This document shows, one piece after another, positions 49,309 through 57,565 of a stretch of DNA of 64,000 nucleotides. The position numbers and the translations under genes were made by a program. Positions within the stretch are counted from its first letter, which is position 1. The number at the start of each line of letters is the position of its first letter. The notes beneath the pieces were generated by a model, which saw only the letters and a list, made by a program, of their open reading frames with translations, was not told where the DNA came from and made no database searches. Source of the DNA: Oceanobacillus halotolerans (GTDB lineage: Bacteria > Bacillota > Bacilli > Bacillales > Amphibacillaceae); contig NZ_WIXL01000004.1 in NCBI RefSeq assembly GCF_010993955.1, positions 1 through 64,000 of the forward strand, given 5' to 3'.

Positions 49309-49852
49309 CTAACCCCACAAAATTGGGTTAGATGTAGATACAGCAACCGCACCTGCATTTAGTGCAGTCAAGAATCCTATTTTGTTGTAATTAATCCACC
49401 AGCAATGACTGGAATGATTGTTTTGATATGTATTTTCATTATCACACTTGGAGTCAAGCCTGGTAAAACTTCCACAAGATCATGTTTAACCTTTTTAATT
49501 AATGTTAAGTTATGATCAAGCGCCAGACTATCTAACAAAAACATTCGCTGAATTACTAGTAGATTATGCTAGACTAATAACTTTTCCTCTTGTGGAAACA
49601 AATCCATCTGGCTTCATGAATTAAGTATTCCATTCCATCCTTATCAGCTTAACTCCTTAAATAAGATCAAAATGAATAAAGGCTTTCTTATTTGCCCTCT
49701 AGTATGATCTAGTAGACTTTTTAGCTGAGCAAGCCTTGATTCTAAAAAACACAACCGTATCATGGGAAGTATCTAATGCTTTTTCAAGTCCTTCATTTTC
49801 CGAATTGCCGGTAAAACGCCTGTAGGTATATCCAAGAATCATTCACCTACCT
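49309..49852 (-). pseudogene. glpP: Glycerol uptake operon antiterminator GlpP, degraded
   Basis: Pieces of GlpP can be read on the minus strand in order: GVLPAIRKMKDL and EKALDTSHDTVVFF (N-terminal), GMEYLIHEAR (middle), then a long in-frame run containing QRMFLLDSLALDHNLTLIKK, VEVLPGLTPSVI and IIPVIAGGLITTK, and finally ALNAGAVAVSTSNPILWG. They lie in different frames with several stops between, so at least three frameshifts or nonsense changes exist. It sits just upstream of glpD, where the intact regulator gene would be expected. GlpP binds the glp leader RNA; this copy cannot. Confidence 0.88.
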
Positions 49853-50351
49853 CATTATCCCGTTTTGTTTCCATTGTTTTGATTAGTTGCATTGGGTTAC
49901 CACCAACAAATGCACCTGCTGGGACATCTTTATGGACTAAAGTTCCTGCTGATACAATAGCATTGTCACCAATCGTAACACCCGGCAATATCGTGGCATT
50001 TGCACCAATCATTACATTATTACCGATTTTCACTTCCCCTAAACGATATTCTTTAATTAAATATTCATGGGCAAGTATGGTCGTATTATATCCAATGATT
50101 GTATTTTTACCGACAGAGATCTTTTCAGGAAACATGACATCTGGCATTACCATTAAAGCAAAAGCCGTCTCATCCCCAACCCCCATTCGTAAAAATGTAC
50201 GATATAACCAGTTCTTCATACGAAGAAAAGGGGTGTAACGAGCTACTTGAATAATGATAAAATTTTTGACCACTTTCCAAAATGAAACTGTCTTATAGAT
50301 TTGCCACAATGAATTGGATTGATCCACCTGATAACGCTCCGTTTTACGCAT
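49839..50351 (-). CDS. Acetyltransferase with left-handed beta-helix (YvoF-like)
   Basis: 170 residues; hexapeptide repeats ([46 protein letters not shown]) form a left-handed beta-helix typical of acyl/acetyltransferases, ending in GGNPMQLI. The N-terminal ~60 residues are basic and partly amphipathic. Position after ppaX in hprK-lgt-yvoD-ppaX-yvoF matches B. subtilis yvoF. Acceptor substrate unknown. Its 3' end overlaps the glpP remnant by a few bases. Confidence 0.9.
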   Translation of the reverse strand: MRKTERYQVDQSNSLWQIYKTVSFWKVVKNFIIIQVARYTPFLRMKNWLYRTFLRMGVGDETAFALMVMPDVMFPEKISVGKNTIIGYNTTILAHEYLIKEYRLGEVKIGNNVMIGANATILPGVTIGDNAIVSAGTLVHKDVPAGAFVGGNPMQLIKTMETKRDNEVGE

Positions 50352-50354
50352 TGT

Positions 50355-50990
50355 TTACACTCCTACAATCTTAAACAAATCACGAATATCATCTATCATA
50401 TAAGTAGGGTTATATTGTTTTAGTCGTTCCGCTCCTTTTTGCGACCACACCACTCCAGCTGTCAGAATGCCTGCATTATGACCAGCCTCGATATCATGAT
50501 GATTGTCACCAATCATTAAAGTTGATGAGGGATCTGCATTTAAGTGTTCCATTGCTTTTAGTACAGGCTCTGGGTGTGGTTTGGTATTAGTCACATCATC
50601 TGTTGTAATCATTGTTTCAAACAAGCCGTCCATGCCTGTAATGGAAATTCCCATTTTAGCTGTCTTTTGCAGTTTCGTTGTCACAACACCTAGTCGTAGG
50701 TTTTGTTTTTTAAGCTGTTTTACCGTATCCACGACGTGTGGAAATGGTTTTACGTAATTGTCATGATGAGCAAAATTATGCTCCCGGTACGTTGCAATCA
50801 ATTCATCTACACGGTTCGGATCAATTTTCCGAAAGGTTTCCTGTAATGGTGGACCATTAAATTCTATAATGTCCTCCGTTGTAAATGGCATATTGTGTCG
50901 TTGAAATGTATGACGAAAAGAAGCCATAATTAAGTCATTAGTATCGATTAAAGTCCCATCAAGATCAAAGAGTATTGTACGAATGCTCAT
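50355..50990 (-). CDS. ppaX: Pyrophosphatase PpaX
   Basis: HAD-family phosphatase of 211 residues that splits pyrophosphate released when HprK removes phosphate from HPr-Ser-P. HAD motifs: FDLDGTLIDTN (motif I), VVTTKLQ (motif II), KPHPEPVLKAM (motif III) and MIGDNHHDIEAG (motif IV). Overlaps the yvoD-like gene by 26 bases. Clustered with hprK, supporting the assignment. Confidence 0.93.
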   Translation of the reverse strand: MSIRTILFDLDGTLIDTNDLIMASFRHTFQRHNMPFTTEDIIEFNGPPLQETFRKIDPNRVDELIATYREHNFAHHDNYVKPFPHVVDTVKQLKKQNLRLGVVTTKLQKTAKMGISITGMDGLFETMITTDDVTNTKPHPEPVLKAMEHLNADPSSTLMIGDNHHDIEAGHNAGILTAGVVWSQKGAERLKQYNPTYMIDDIRDLFKIVGV

Positions 50991-51921
50991 GTGTCGTCTC
51001 CTTCTTTCTACTTTCTACTCTATTCCAAACAAAGGCAATTGTCATCGTTAATAAAATTGCTGTCGTTAAACGGAAAACTAATAATGGCCATACTGGAATT
51101 CCTAATGGTATGAAAACCAATGTATCCTCAACCACAGCATGACAAGAAACTAAAAAGATCAGTGCTAAATACATATCTTTTTTGGACACACCATCTTCTT
51201 TTACAGCCTGAATCATTAATCCTGCCCCATAGGCTAAACCAATCGTTAGACCCGCAACCATCGTCATGGATGTATTTTTATTCATTCCAAGTACTTTCAT
51301 GAATGGTGCAAGTGCATTGGAAAACTTGGTTAACCATCCCTTTTCCCGTAAATATTGCATGACAATCATTAACGGGATAACAATTAAGGCAAGCTGTACA
51401 ACTGCAACTACTGCTGTTTGAAGACCTTGAAGTGTAATTTCAAACCAGCCATTTAATGCAGGGTCTGAAGATGCGATCAATCCATATTGTGCTGCTTCCG
51501 CTCCACCATTCCACAGCAAATTAATGAAGAAAGCTGCTAACAATGCAAGGGCTATCCGGATTCCAGCTATTAACCACCAGCTCACCCCTACTTTAGAAGC
51601 TACTGTCGATTCAATAAATAAATTGTGAGAAAAGGAAAGCATCATTGCCAGAATAAATACTTCCTTTACTGTAAATTCAAACGATACAATTGCTGCAATT
51701 CCAGCATATAAATTAAGTGCGTTACCTAATACTAGTGGTACAGCAGCTTCCCCGGAAAGTCCGATCAACCCCATAACTGGACTTAATAGGTCAATAATCC
51801 ATGGAAGGACTGGTGTATATTGTAGGATCGTTACAATTAATGTAATCGGAAATATTACCTTCCCTAGGGTCCACGTTGTACCAAGGCCTTGTTGTAATCC
51901 ACGATAAGCAATTCCAGTCAA
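50965..51921 (-). CDS. Nucleoside recognition domain membrane protein (YvoD-like)
   Basis: 318-residue membrane protein with about eight to nine hydrophobic segments and two Gate/nucleoside-recognition repeats (GLIGLSGEAAVPLVLGNALN and a second half-repeat from LTIGLAYGAGLMIQAVKEDG). The TTG at 51921 follows GAGGGG by seven bases. Function unknown; transport is suspected. Standard neighbour of ppaX. Separated from lgt by the large repeat cluster at 51945-52682. Confidence 0.85.
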   Translation of the reverse strand: MTGIAYRGLQQGLGTTWTLGKVIFPITLIVTILQYTPVLPWIIDLLSPVMGLIGLSGEAAVPLVLGNALNLYAGIAAIVSFEFTVKEVFILAMMLSFSHNLFIESTVASKVGVSWWLIAGIRIALALLAAFFINLLWNGGAEAAQYGLIASSDPALNGWFEITLQGLQTAVVAVVQLALIVIPLMIVMQYLREKGWLTKFSNALAPFMKVLGMNKNTSMTMVAGLTIGLAYGAGLMIQAVKEDGVSKKDMYLALIFLVSCHAVVEDTLVFIPLGIPVWPLLVFRLTTAILLTMTIAFVWNRVESRKKETTHEHSYNTL

Positions 51922-51944
51922 CCTTCATCCCCTCTTTTCTTTTG

Positions 51945-52682
51945 GCTTTTTTCGCATACTTTGTTGGTTTTCTACGTCGCATAATCTATATGATTTGCAA
52001 TAAAATTTAGCTAAAATTACCGCTACAGAAAAACATTTCGCTTTCCGCGGACTCCCCACGAGCCTCCTCACTCGTAACCTCGTTGCGGGGTCTCTTAGGC
52101 TCGTTTTTCCGCAGGAGTCTCCATGTTTTTCCTCCGCTGTTAATGTGCTATTCTACTTTTTATTATTGTTGTTGCTATACGATGATTGATTGGAGCGTAG
52201 GACAGTCGACTCCTGCGGAAAAAACAACAGCTGAAGATCCCACAGGAAGCGGGTTTTGCTTCCGATGTCTAGCTACAGTGCCTACCCCCTCGAGGACTTA
52301 AGTCAATCCTCTCTGTGGCACAAAACGCCACGCCGAGGCTCGGCTTAAGCTTGGCAGATAAGAAAAACTTTCTTACTGCATAAGTGCAACTAAGCCTTTC
52401 GCCACTTGGCGAAAAGCCAAGTTTTCTAATCGGGGGTAACCAAGGCACTTCCGCTTTTCTATAAAGGAAACTGAAGCGTTGTCCGCGGTAAAGTAGACAC
52501 TGTGAAAACGAAAAGTTTGAACAGATGTCGCACTTATGCCCCTGGTGAAAGCGACTGTTTTCCACAGTATTAGTTTAGCACTCACCTTATGATGAAGCCA
52601 TGCTAAACATTTACTACGCATCATAGATCTTATATGCATGACGTTTCATACTAGAAAGCAATCTTTTAGAAAACAGCCTTTC
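51945..52682 (-). repeat. Repeat family C, large composite copy with D and E elements inside
   Basis: Read on the minus strand it starts AAGGCTGTTTTCTAAAAGAT at 52682 and ends AACAAAGTATGCGAAAAAAG at 51945. Inside lie family D GC-rich hairpins (52019-52130 and about 52190-52265, 52480-52560) and a family E copy (about 52265-52475). No gene. It interrupts the hprK-lgt / yvoD-ppaX-yvoF block. Confidence 0.8.
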
Positions 52683-52722
52683 TTTTTTCCTTTATTTCCT
52701 CAAATATGATACAAAAGGGCTT

Positions 52723-53574
52723 TTATTTTTTCTTTTTCTTATTCTTAGGCACTTTTTTGCCATCATAATGTTTATTAGCCATTCCTGATTTACGACGGTA
52801 GATTATTAAAGCAATAGCTCCAACAATCAAGATGACGGAAATAAGCTGTGCTGTACGAAGGTTTCCAACTACGTATAAACTATCTGTTCGCATCCCCTCG
52901 ATAAAGAAACGCCCTATTGAATAGGATATAACATACGATAAGAATACTTCTCCACGCAATGGATTTCTTCTACGTAAAACTAATAACAAAGCCAAGACCG
53001 CAAAATTCCATACAGACTCATATAAGAATGTTGGGTGATACATCACTCCATCAATACACATTTGATTCATAATAAAATCTGGTAAATATGTATGAAAGCT
53101 ATTATAAGTAGATTCAGCAATTGGTTCCCCATGTGCTTCTTGATTCATAAAATTACCCCAGCGTCCTATTGCCTGACCTAGGATAATACTTGGTGCAGCA
53201 ATATCAGCTAATTGCCAAAACGAAACTCTTTTCACGCGAGCATAAATAATTGCTGTCAAAACGGATCCTATTAAGGCACCATGTATTGCGATCCCACCTT
53301 CCCAGACTGCGAATACATTCCACCATGGTCCATCTGCATAGCGTTCCCACTCAAATATAACATAATATACTCGTGCTGAGATAATGGCAATTGGGATTGC
53401 AAACACAACTAAATCAACAATTAAATCTTTCTTCAATCCTAAACGATCTGCTTCACGCGTTGCTAAGTATAACCCGATAAAGGCACCTGTTGCGATGATG
53501 ACGCCATACCAATATATCGTTAAGGGACCTAAATCTAAAAATACTCGATCTAATGACGGTGCAGCACAACTCAA
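52723..53574 (-). CDS. lgt: Prolipoprotein diacylglyceryl transferase
   Basis: Membrane enzyme that attaches diacylglycerol to the lipobox Cys of lipoprotein precursors. 283 residues, seven helices, with the Lgt signature [13 protein letters not shown] and [16 protein letters not shown] near the start. Start is TTG at 53574 behind GGAG. Lys-rich end (NKKKKK). Directly downstream of hprK, 11 bases apart. It would process the lipoproteins at 35079 and 36902. Confidence 0.97.
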   Translation of the reverse strand: MSCAAPSLDRVFLDLGPLTIYWYGVIIATGAFIGLYLATREADRLGLKKDLIVDLVVFAIPIAIISARVYYVIFEWERYADGPWWNVFAVWEGGIAIHGALIGSVLTAIIYARVKRVSFWQLADIAAPSIILGQAIGRWGNFMNQEAHGEPIAESTYNSFHTYLPDFIMNQMCIDGVMYHPTFLYESVWNFAVLALLLVLRRRNPLRGEVFLSYVISYSIGRFFIEGMRTDSLYVVGNLRTAQLISVILIVGAIALIIYRRKSGMANKHYDGKKVPKNKKKKK

Positions 53575-53585
53575 CTAAACCACTC

Positions 53586-54521
53586 CTATTCCATTTCATC
53601 TTTTTCTTGTTCAATCATGGTTGTTAGACGTTCTGAAAATTCTTCAGCAGCGTTTACTCCCATACGTTTTAATCGGAAATTCATCGCAGCAACTTCGATA
53701 ATAACAGCCAAGTTTCTTCCTGGTCGTACTGGGATGGTTGCTTTCGGCAATTTGACATCCATAATTTTCATTTCATCCTCATCCAATCCCAATCGATCAT
53801 ATTGTTTTTTTTCATCCCACAACTCAAGATTAATGATCAATGAAATTTTTTTATAGCTCCGAACTGAGCCTGCACCAAATAATGTCATTACATTGATAAT
53901 CCCCAATCCCCTGATTTCTAATAGATGTTCAATTAAAGGGGGGGAATTACCAATTAATGTATCATAATCCTCTTGGCGAATTTCTACACTATCATCTGCA
54001 ACAAGTCGATGCCCACGCTTCACTAATTCTAGTGCCGTTTCACTTTTCCCGACACCGCTTTGGCCTGTAATTAATACGCCAACACCGTAAATATCAACCA
54101 AGACACCATGAATAGCCGTAAATGGTGCAAATTTAGCCTCTAAATAATTTGTCAATCGACTAATGACTCGGGTTGTTTTTCGCGGAGAATGAAGAATCGG
54201 AACACCAGATTCATTCGCTGCTTCTAATAACACATCGGGAATATCCATACCACGTGAAACGACAATACCTGGTGTGACATCCGTACATAACCGTTCGGCA
54301 CGATCTCTTTTTTGAGCATCTGTTAAATCTAAAAAATACGTCATTTCTGTTTTTCCTATTAATTGTAGGCGCTCTTTTGGATAATATCGAAAATACCCTG
54401 TCATTTCAATACCTGGGCGAGAAATATCACTCGTAATAATTTCTCGATGAATTCCATCTTCTCCAGCAACCAGGGTAAGATTAAAATTTTCTAGTAAATC
54501 CTTTGTGCGAACTTTGCTCAT
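53586..54521 (-). CDS. hprK: HPr kinase/phosphorylase
   Basis: Bifunctional sensor enzyme that phosphorylates HPr and Crh at Ser46 when glycolytic intermediates are high, and removes the phosphate by phosphorolysis, giving pyrophosphate. 311 residues; P-loop [16 protein letters not shown], substrate region [10 protein letters not shown] and the HprK signature [33 protein letters not shown] start site. First gene of hprK-lgt-(yvoD-ppaX-yvoF). Confidence 0.98.
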   Translation of the reverse strand: MSKVRTKDLLENFNLTLVAGEDGIHREIITSDISRPGIEMTGYFRYYPKERLQLIGKTEMTYFLDLTDAQKRDRAERLCTDVTPGIVVSRGMDIPDVLLEAANESGVPILHSPRKTTRVISRLTNYLEAKFAPFTAIHGVLVDIYGVGVLITGQSGVGKSETALELVKRGHRLVADDSVEIRQEDYDTLIGNSPPLIEHLLEIRGLGIINVMTLFGAGSVRSYKKISLIINLELWDEKKQYDRLGLDEDEMKIMDVKLPKATIPVRPGRNLAVIIEVAAMNFRLKRMGVNAAEEFSERLTTMIEQEKDEME

Positions 54522-54636
54522 CGTTTATACCTCCGAAGCTCGATTACTGATTTACATTGTAGCATATTTTAGATAAAGGCAGGAGTAAGAAGAACTTGTT
54601 CTAAAAAACTTCAACATTTAATTTAGAATTTGAAAA

Positions 54637-54658
54637 GACGCAGGCATTTACCTGCGTC
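54637..54658 (-). terminator. Terminator of yvlCD
   Basis: GACGCAGG / CCTGCGTC stem with a six-base loop just past the YvlD-like stop, followed by TTTTC on the minus strand. Confidence 0.8.
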
Positions 54659-54660
54659 CG

Positions 54661-55020
54661 CTACTGTACTAGTGTATCCCTAATAAGTTTATTTAATAGT
54701 AGATTTAGAACAGAAATGACGATAGATGCGATAATTGCTGTACCAAATCCATCGATCACAAAGGAGGCACCGATCATGGCCTGACTAAGCATTAACGTAA
54801 TTGCATTGATAATAAAGAGAAACAATCCTAATGTCATTACCGTTATTGGCAATGTAAGGATGACTAAGATGGGTTTTATGATAATATTTAATATCGATAG
54901 AATTAAACTAGCTAGAATGGCAGTACCAAACCCATCCATATAAAAGGAATCGAATAATTGTGCAACAGCAATCAGTGCGACTGCATTTAGGATGACCGAC
55001 ACAACCCAACGAAGTATCAT
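54661..55020 (-). CDS. Phage holin family 4 / YvlD-type membrane protein
   Basis: About 119 residues with four hydrophobic segments (ILRWVVSVILNAVALIAVAQ at the start; LNIIIKPILVILTLPITVMT is the family core). Despite the family name this is a chromosomal membrane protein linked with PspC. The ATG at 55020 overlaps the PspC stop and has GGAG ahead; the frame from 55059 is inside pspC. Envelope-stress role suggested by context only. Confidence 0.88.
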   Translation of the reverse strand: MILRWVVSVILNAVALIAVAQLFDSFYMDGFGTAILASLILSILNIIIKPILVILTLPITVMTLGLFLFIINAITLMLSQAMIGASFVIDGFGTAIIASIVISVLNLLLNKLIRDTLVQ

Positions 55021-55021
55021 A

Positions 55022-55213
55022 TCACATTTCTCCCTCATTTGGAATGACAAAAATGGCAATAAGGTAGATCAATAGTAATGTACCACCAGTAAACAGGACA
55101 ATTGCAACAAATAGTAACCTGATCAATGTTGGATCAATCTTGAAGTACTCTGATATGCCTCCGAGTACACCTGCTAAAATCCGGTCCTTTTCTGAGCGAT
55201 ATAATCGTTTCAT
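55022..55213 (-). CDS. PspC-domain protein (YvlC-like)
   Basis: 63 residues: RLYRSEKDRILAGVLGGISE and YFKIDPTLIRLLFV form the PspC core, followed by one membrane helix. PspC proteins sense envelope stress in other bacteria. Translationally coupled to the YvlD-like gene. B. subtilis has the same pair in yvlABCD; the first two genes are absent here. Confidence 0.93.
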   Translation of the reverse strand: MKRLYRSEKDRILAGVLGGISEYFKIDPTLIRLLFVAIVLFTGGTLLLIYLIAIFVIPNEGEM

Positions 55214-55311
55214 AACAATTCCCCCATCCTTGCATATTATAGCAAGATCCTACTATTAATACGATCAAGTGATTGTATAGGTTTCAGTTAAAATGAAAGG
55301 GCATTCTTTAA

Positions 55312-55385
55312 TTCTTTGTTGTTTTTTAACATCGCATCTTCTATAATAAAGGCTTCATTCAATTTGCTACACATAATACATCAAC
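55312..55385 (-). repeat. Partial family C right end
   Basis: CTTTGTTGTTTTTTAACATC then GCATCTTCTATAATA resembles the reverse of the family C right end; directly followed by a family F copy, as at 36256. Confidence 0.5.
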
Positions 55386-55392
55386 TCTTCGC

Positions 55393-55547
55393 CAATCCCA
55401 TAAAGCTTAAATAATTCAGCGGGAGTTTCCCTTTATCCCCACCGAATGTTAGTTGAGCTTATCTAACTTTTACTGACAATTATCCCCACTTATACTTCTT
55501 TGTTTCCCGAAGTCTTGAAGTGGGGGCTACCAGTTAACACGTGATAA
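55393..55547 (+). repeat. Family F palindromic repeat, copy 2 (diverged)
   Basis: Shares CCCATAAAGCTTAA, TTCAGCGGGAG, AGTTGAGCTTATCTAACTTT, ATCCCCACTTATACTT and CAGTTAACACGTGATAAA with the copy at 36284. The long stem is spoiled by about 19 extra bases at the loop and by mismatches. Confidence 0.8.
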
Positions 55548-55552
55548 AGAAA

Positions 55553-55578
55553 AACCCCTACTCGAATAAGCAAGGGGA
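55553..55578 (-). terminator. Terminator of bshB2
   Basis: Minus strand CCCCT and AGGGG arms with TTTTTCTTT following, next to the bshB2 stop. Confidence 0.65.
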
Positions 55579-55584
55579 ATTGTA

Positions 55585-56256
55585 TTAATCATCAAAATGC
55601 CAATGATAAAATTGCTCTTTTCCTAATCTTCTTTTGGCTGCTTCCTTGACATCATCTGCTACTTCATCTCGTTTTTTGAAGTTACCTAAAATACCACTTG
55701 CTTGGGAGTCGTGGCAGAGTATGGCTTCCATCTTTTTGTCAAAATGCTCGGTGACATCATTTTTAATATCAGGATCTCCTAATTCTTCAATATGATTATT
55801 TGAAATAGCCTGAGCCCACAGAGTCGGACGGTTCTCCTTATCCATTTGGCGAACTGCTTCTATTGCAGCAGCACCAAGTGCATTATGATCTGGATGAACT
55901 GCATGATCTGGATAATGAGTAATGACTAGACTTGGTTTAATCGTTTCTAAAATTCCTTTTAAATGTTGGGCAACTTCTTGACGATCCTCATATTCGATTG
56001 TTTTATCCCGATAGCCTAACATTTTTAATTCAATATCTAAAACATTACATGCAGCAAGTAATTCTTTTTTTCGGATGTATGGCAAGGTTTCCCGATTCGC
56101 AAAAGTTGGGGAACCCATATTTCGTCCCATTTCGCCTAACGTACCACATAAATAGGTTACAGGGACACCTTGGTTACGAAAATTAATAATAGTTCCAGCC
56201 GCACCAAATGATTCATCATCTGGATGCGGATAGATGACAACAACATGTTTTTCCAT
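55585..56256 (-). CDS. bshB2: Bacillithiol biosynthesis deacetylase BshB2
   Basis: Zn-dependent LmbE-like N-acetylglucosaminyl-malate deacetylase for bacillithiol synthesis. About 223 residues; metal/catalytic motif YPHPDDESFGAAGT and the second motif YPDHAVHPDHNALG. The ATG at 56256 has GGAAAGGTG ahead. Follows the yojF-like gene, the B. subtilis yojF-yojG order. Confidence 0.93.
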   Translation of the reverse strand: MEKHVVVIYPHPDDESFGAAGTIINFRNQGVPVTYLCGTLGEMGRNMGSPTFANRETLPYIRKKELLAACNVLDIELKMLGYRDKTIEYEDRQEVAQHLKGILETIKPSLVITHYPDHAVHPDHNALGAAAIEAVRQMDKENRPTLWAQAISNNHIEELGDPDIKNDVTEHFDKKMEAILCHDSQASGILGNFKKRDEVADDVKEAAKRRLGKEQFYHWHFDD

Positions 56257-56283
56257 GCTTTTCACCTTTCCTTCCCCGTCCAA

Positions 56284-56637
56284 TTAATAGTCAAATGGTG
56301 TTTCACTAATTTGTAAAGAAACCATTAAACGACCTTCACGATCATGACCAGCAAGTAATAGCTTCTCCTCTTCATGAATCACCCAATCGGTTAAGCCTTC
56401 TGCATAGATCCACCCTTTTTCCATTTTTAACCCAACACGATATACGTTCCCATCGCCTACTATTTTTGCTTGTGTAAATCGAACAGTTGCATTTCGTACA
56501 TATGCACCTACATTATAGGCCTTATCATTAAAGTGACTTGCATATGCACCATTTGTCGTTTCAATATGTATGTATACATCTTTGTTTATAAAACGTTCTA
56601 ATGTGGCCTGAACATTCTCTTTTTCTATTGGTTTCAT
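56284..56637 (-). CDS. YojF-family protein (DUF1806)
   Basis: 117-residue soluble protein: VYIHIETTNGAYASHF, GAYVRNATVRFTQAKI and the end VSLQISETPFDY fit the YojF/DUF1806 family, always next to bshB2. Function unknown; an auxiliary role in bacillithiol metabolism is inferred from context. AGGAAGAAG site at the start. Confidence 0.9.
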   Translation of the reverse strand: MKPIEKENVQATLERFINKDVYIHIETTNGAYASHFNDKAYNVGAYVRNATVRFTQAKIVGDGNVYRVGLKMEKGWIYAEGLTDWVIHEEEKLLLAGHDREGRLMVSLQISETPFDY

Positions 56638-57074
56638 ATCTTCTTCCTCCCAAAAGGCTTCTTATTTTACCTTACCGAAATACCCATGTCCCGTCAAAAT
56701 ATTCGTTTCACAACCAAAATATGTAAAAAAAATGGGTTAGCCTAAAGACTAAATAGGTCACTTACGGTGGAGGAAAAATACAGCTTGTCTATCAGTCGGT
56801 TCTCTTTCGAAATGCGATGCAATCAGCTGTGAGATCCAGTTTGTCGGACAAAACCTTTTAGCAATCTAATTTTACCTTACTAACACCATTAATAATATGT
56901 TCATCCTTGAATTATCTTTTTCATATTAAAAGATTTTTAATTAAACATCGTCATAGAAACAAAAACAGCATACCAACTAATGCCAATTGGTACACTACTA
57001 TTCCATATGTTAGTTCAGGCTTTCTCCTTTAATAGTGAACTACTTAGCTCAAAGATCAACCCATTCCTTATAAG
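56638..57074. other. Gap upstream of yojF, no supported gene
   Basis: Contains the yojF promoter side. On the minus strand around 56960-57020 a short frame reads LTYGIVVYQLALVGMLFLFL then stop, perhaps the tail of a lost membrane protein; too short to identify. Confidence 0.35.
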
Positions 57075-57347
57075 AGGATGTTCAAAAAGTCCGGTAAAAA
57101 TGACACATCTAATTTCTTCGTTGGCCTTGCTTTTCCACTCCTTGGAAAAGAACTACACTTTTCCTGCGTGCGAAGTAGATTCGGGAGCATCCTTGTGCTC
57201 ACGTATTAATTGCATACGCTCCCCGCTGCAGGGAGCTTCGCCGCCTCGAACTTCCGACGTACAGGACGTACTAGTGTCGGCGTTGTAACAGGACGCCTGA
57301 GACCTTAGCGACTCGGTCCTTTTTATCCTCCTTTTTGAACACGCACT
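57075..57347 (-). repeat. MITE-like repeat family B, copy 2
   Basis: Reverse-oriented match to 16659-16992, with ends AGGATGTTCAAAAAG and CTTTTTGAACACGCACT. About 60 bp shorter than copy 1 in its middle. ATAA-like flanks on both sides. Confidence 0.85.
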
Positions 57348-57405
57348 ATAATAATTTTACTAGCGGACATACTTGACCGTAAACGTTCAATAATTGTTGA
57401 ATTTC

Positions 57406-57525
57406 TTAGAAAAACTTGCATTCGCTCATCCTAAGCGAATGTGTTAGCTTTTCTTATACTTAGGACATGAAAATTTCAGCCAAGTCGAATCCACTTCTTA
57501 GCTAAAATTTTATACTCCCTAACGT
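57406..57525 (+). repeat. Double-hairpin repeat family A, copy 5
   Basis: Same two-stem element as the other four; its right end faces the uvrA 3' end 40 bases away. Confidence 0.88.
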
Positions 57526-57565
57526 GTAAAAATAACGTACCTGTCATCCACTAAATGCAGGGATA

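Noticed and set aside
52269-52639. Possible proteins in the yvoD-lgt gap
   Set aside because: All frames lie in interspersed repeats shared with other gaps.
54661-55020. Prophage holin inferred from the family name of the YvlD-like protein
   Set aside because: It is coupled to a PspC gene and has no phage neighbours, so it is the chromosomal YvlD type.
56940-57020. Tail of a lost membrane protein (LTYGIVVYQLALVGML)
   Set aside because: About 20 residues only, no family match can be made by eye.
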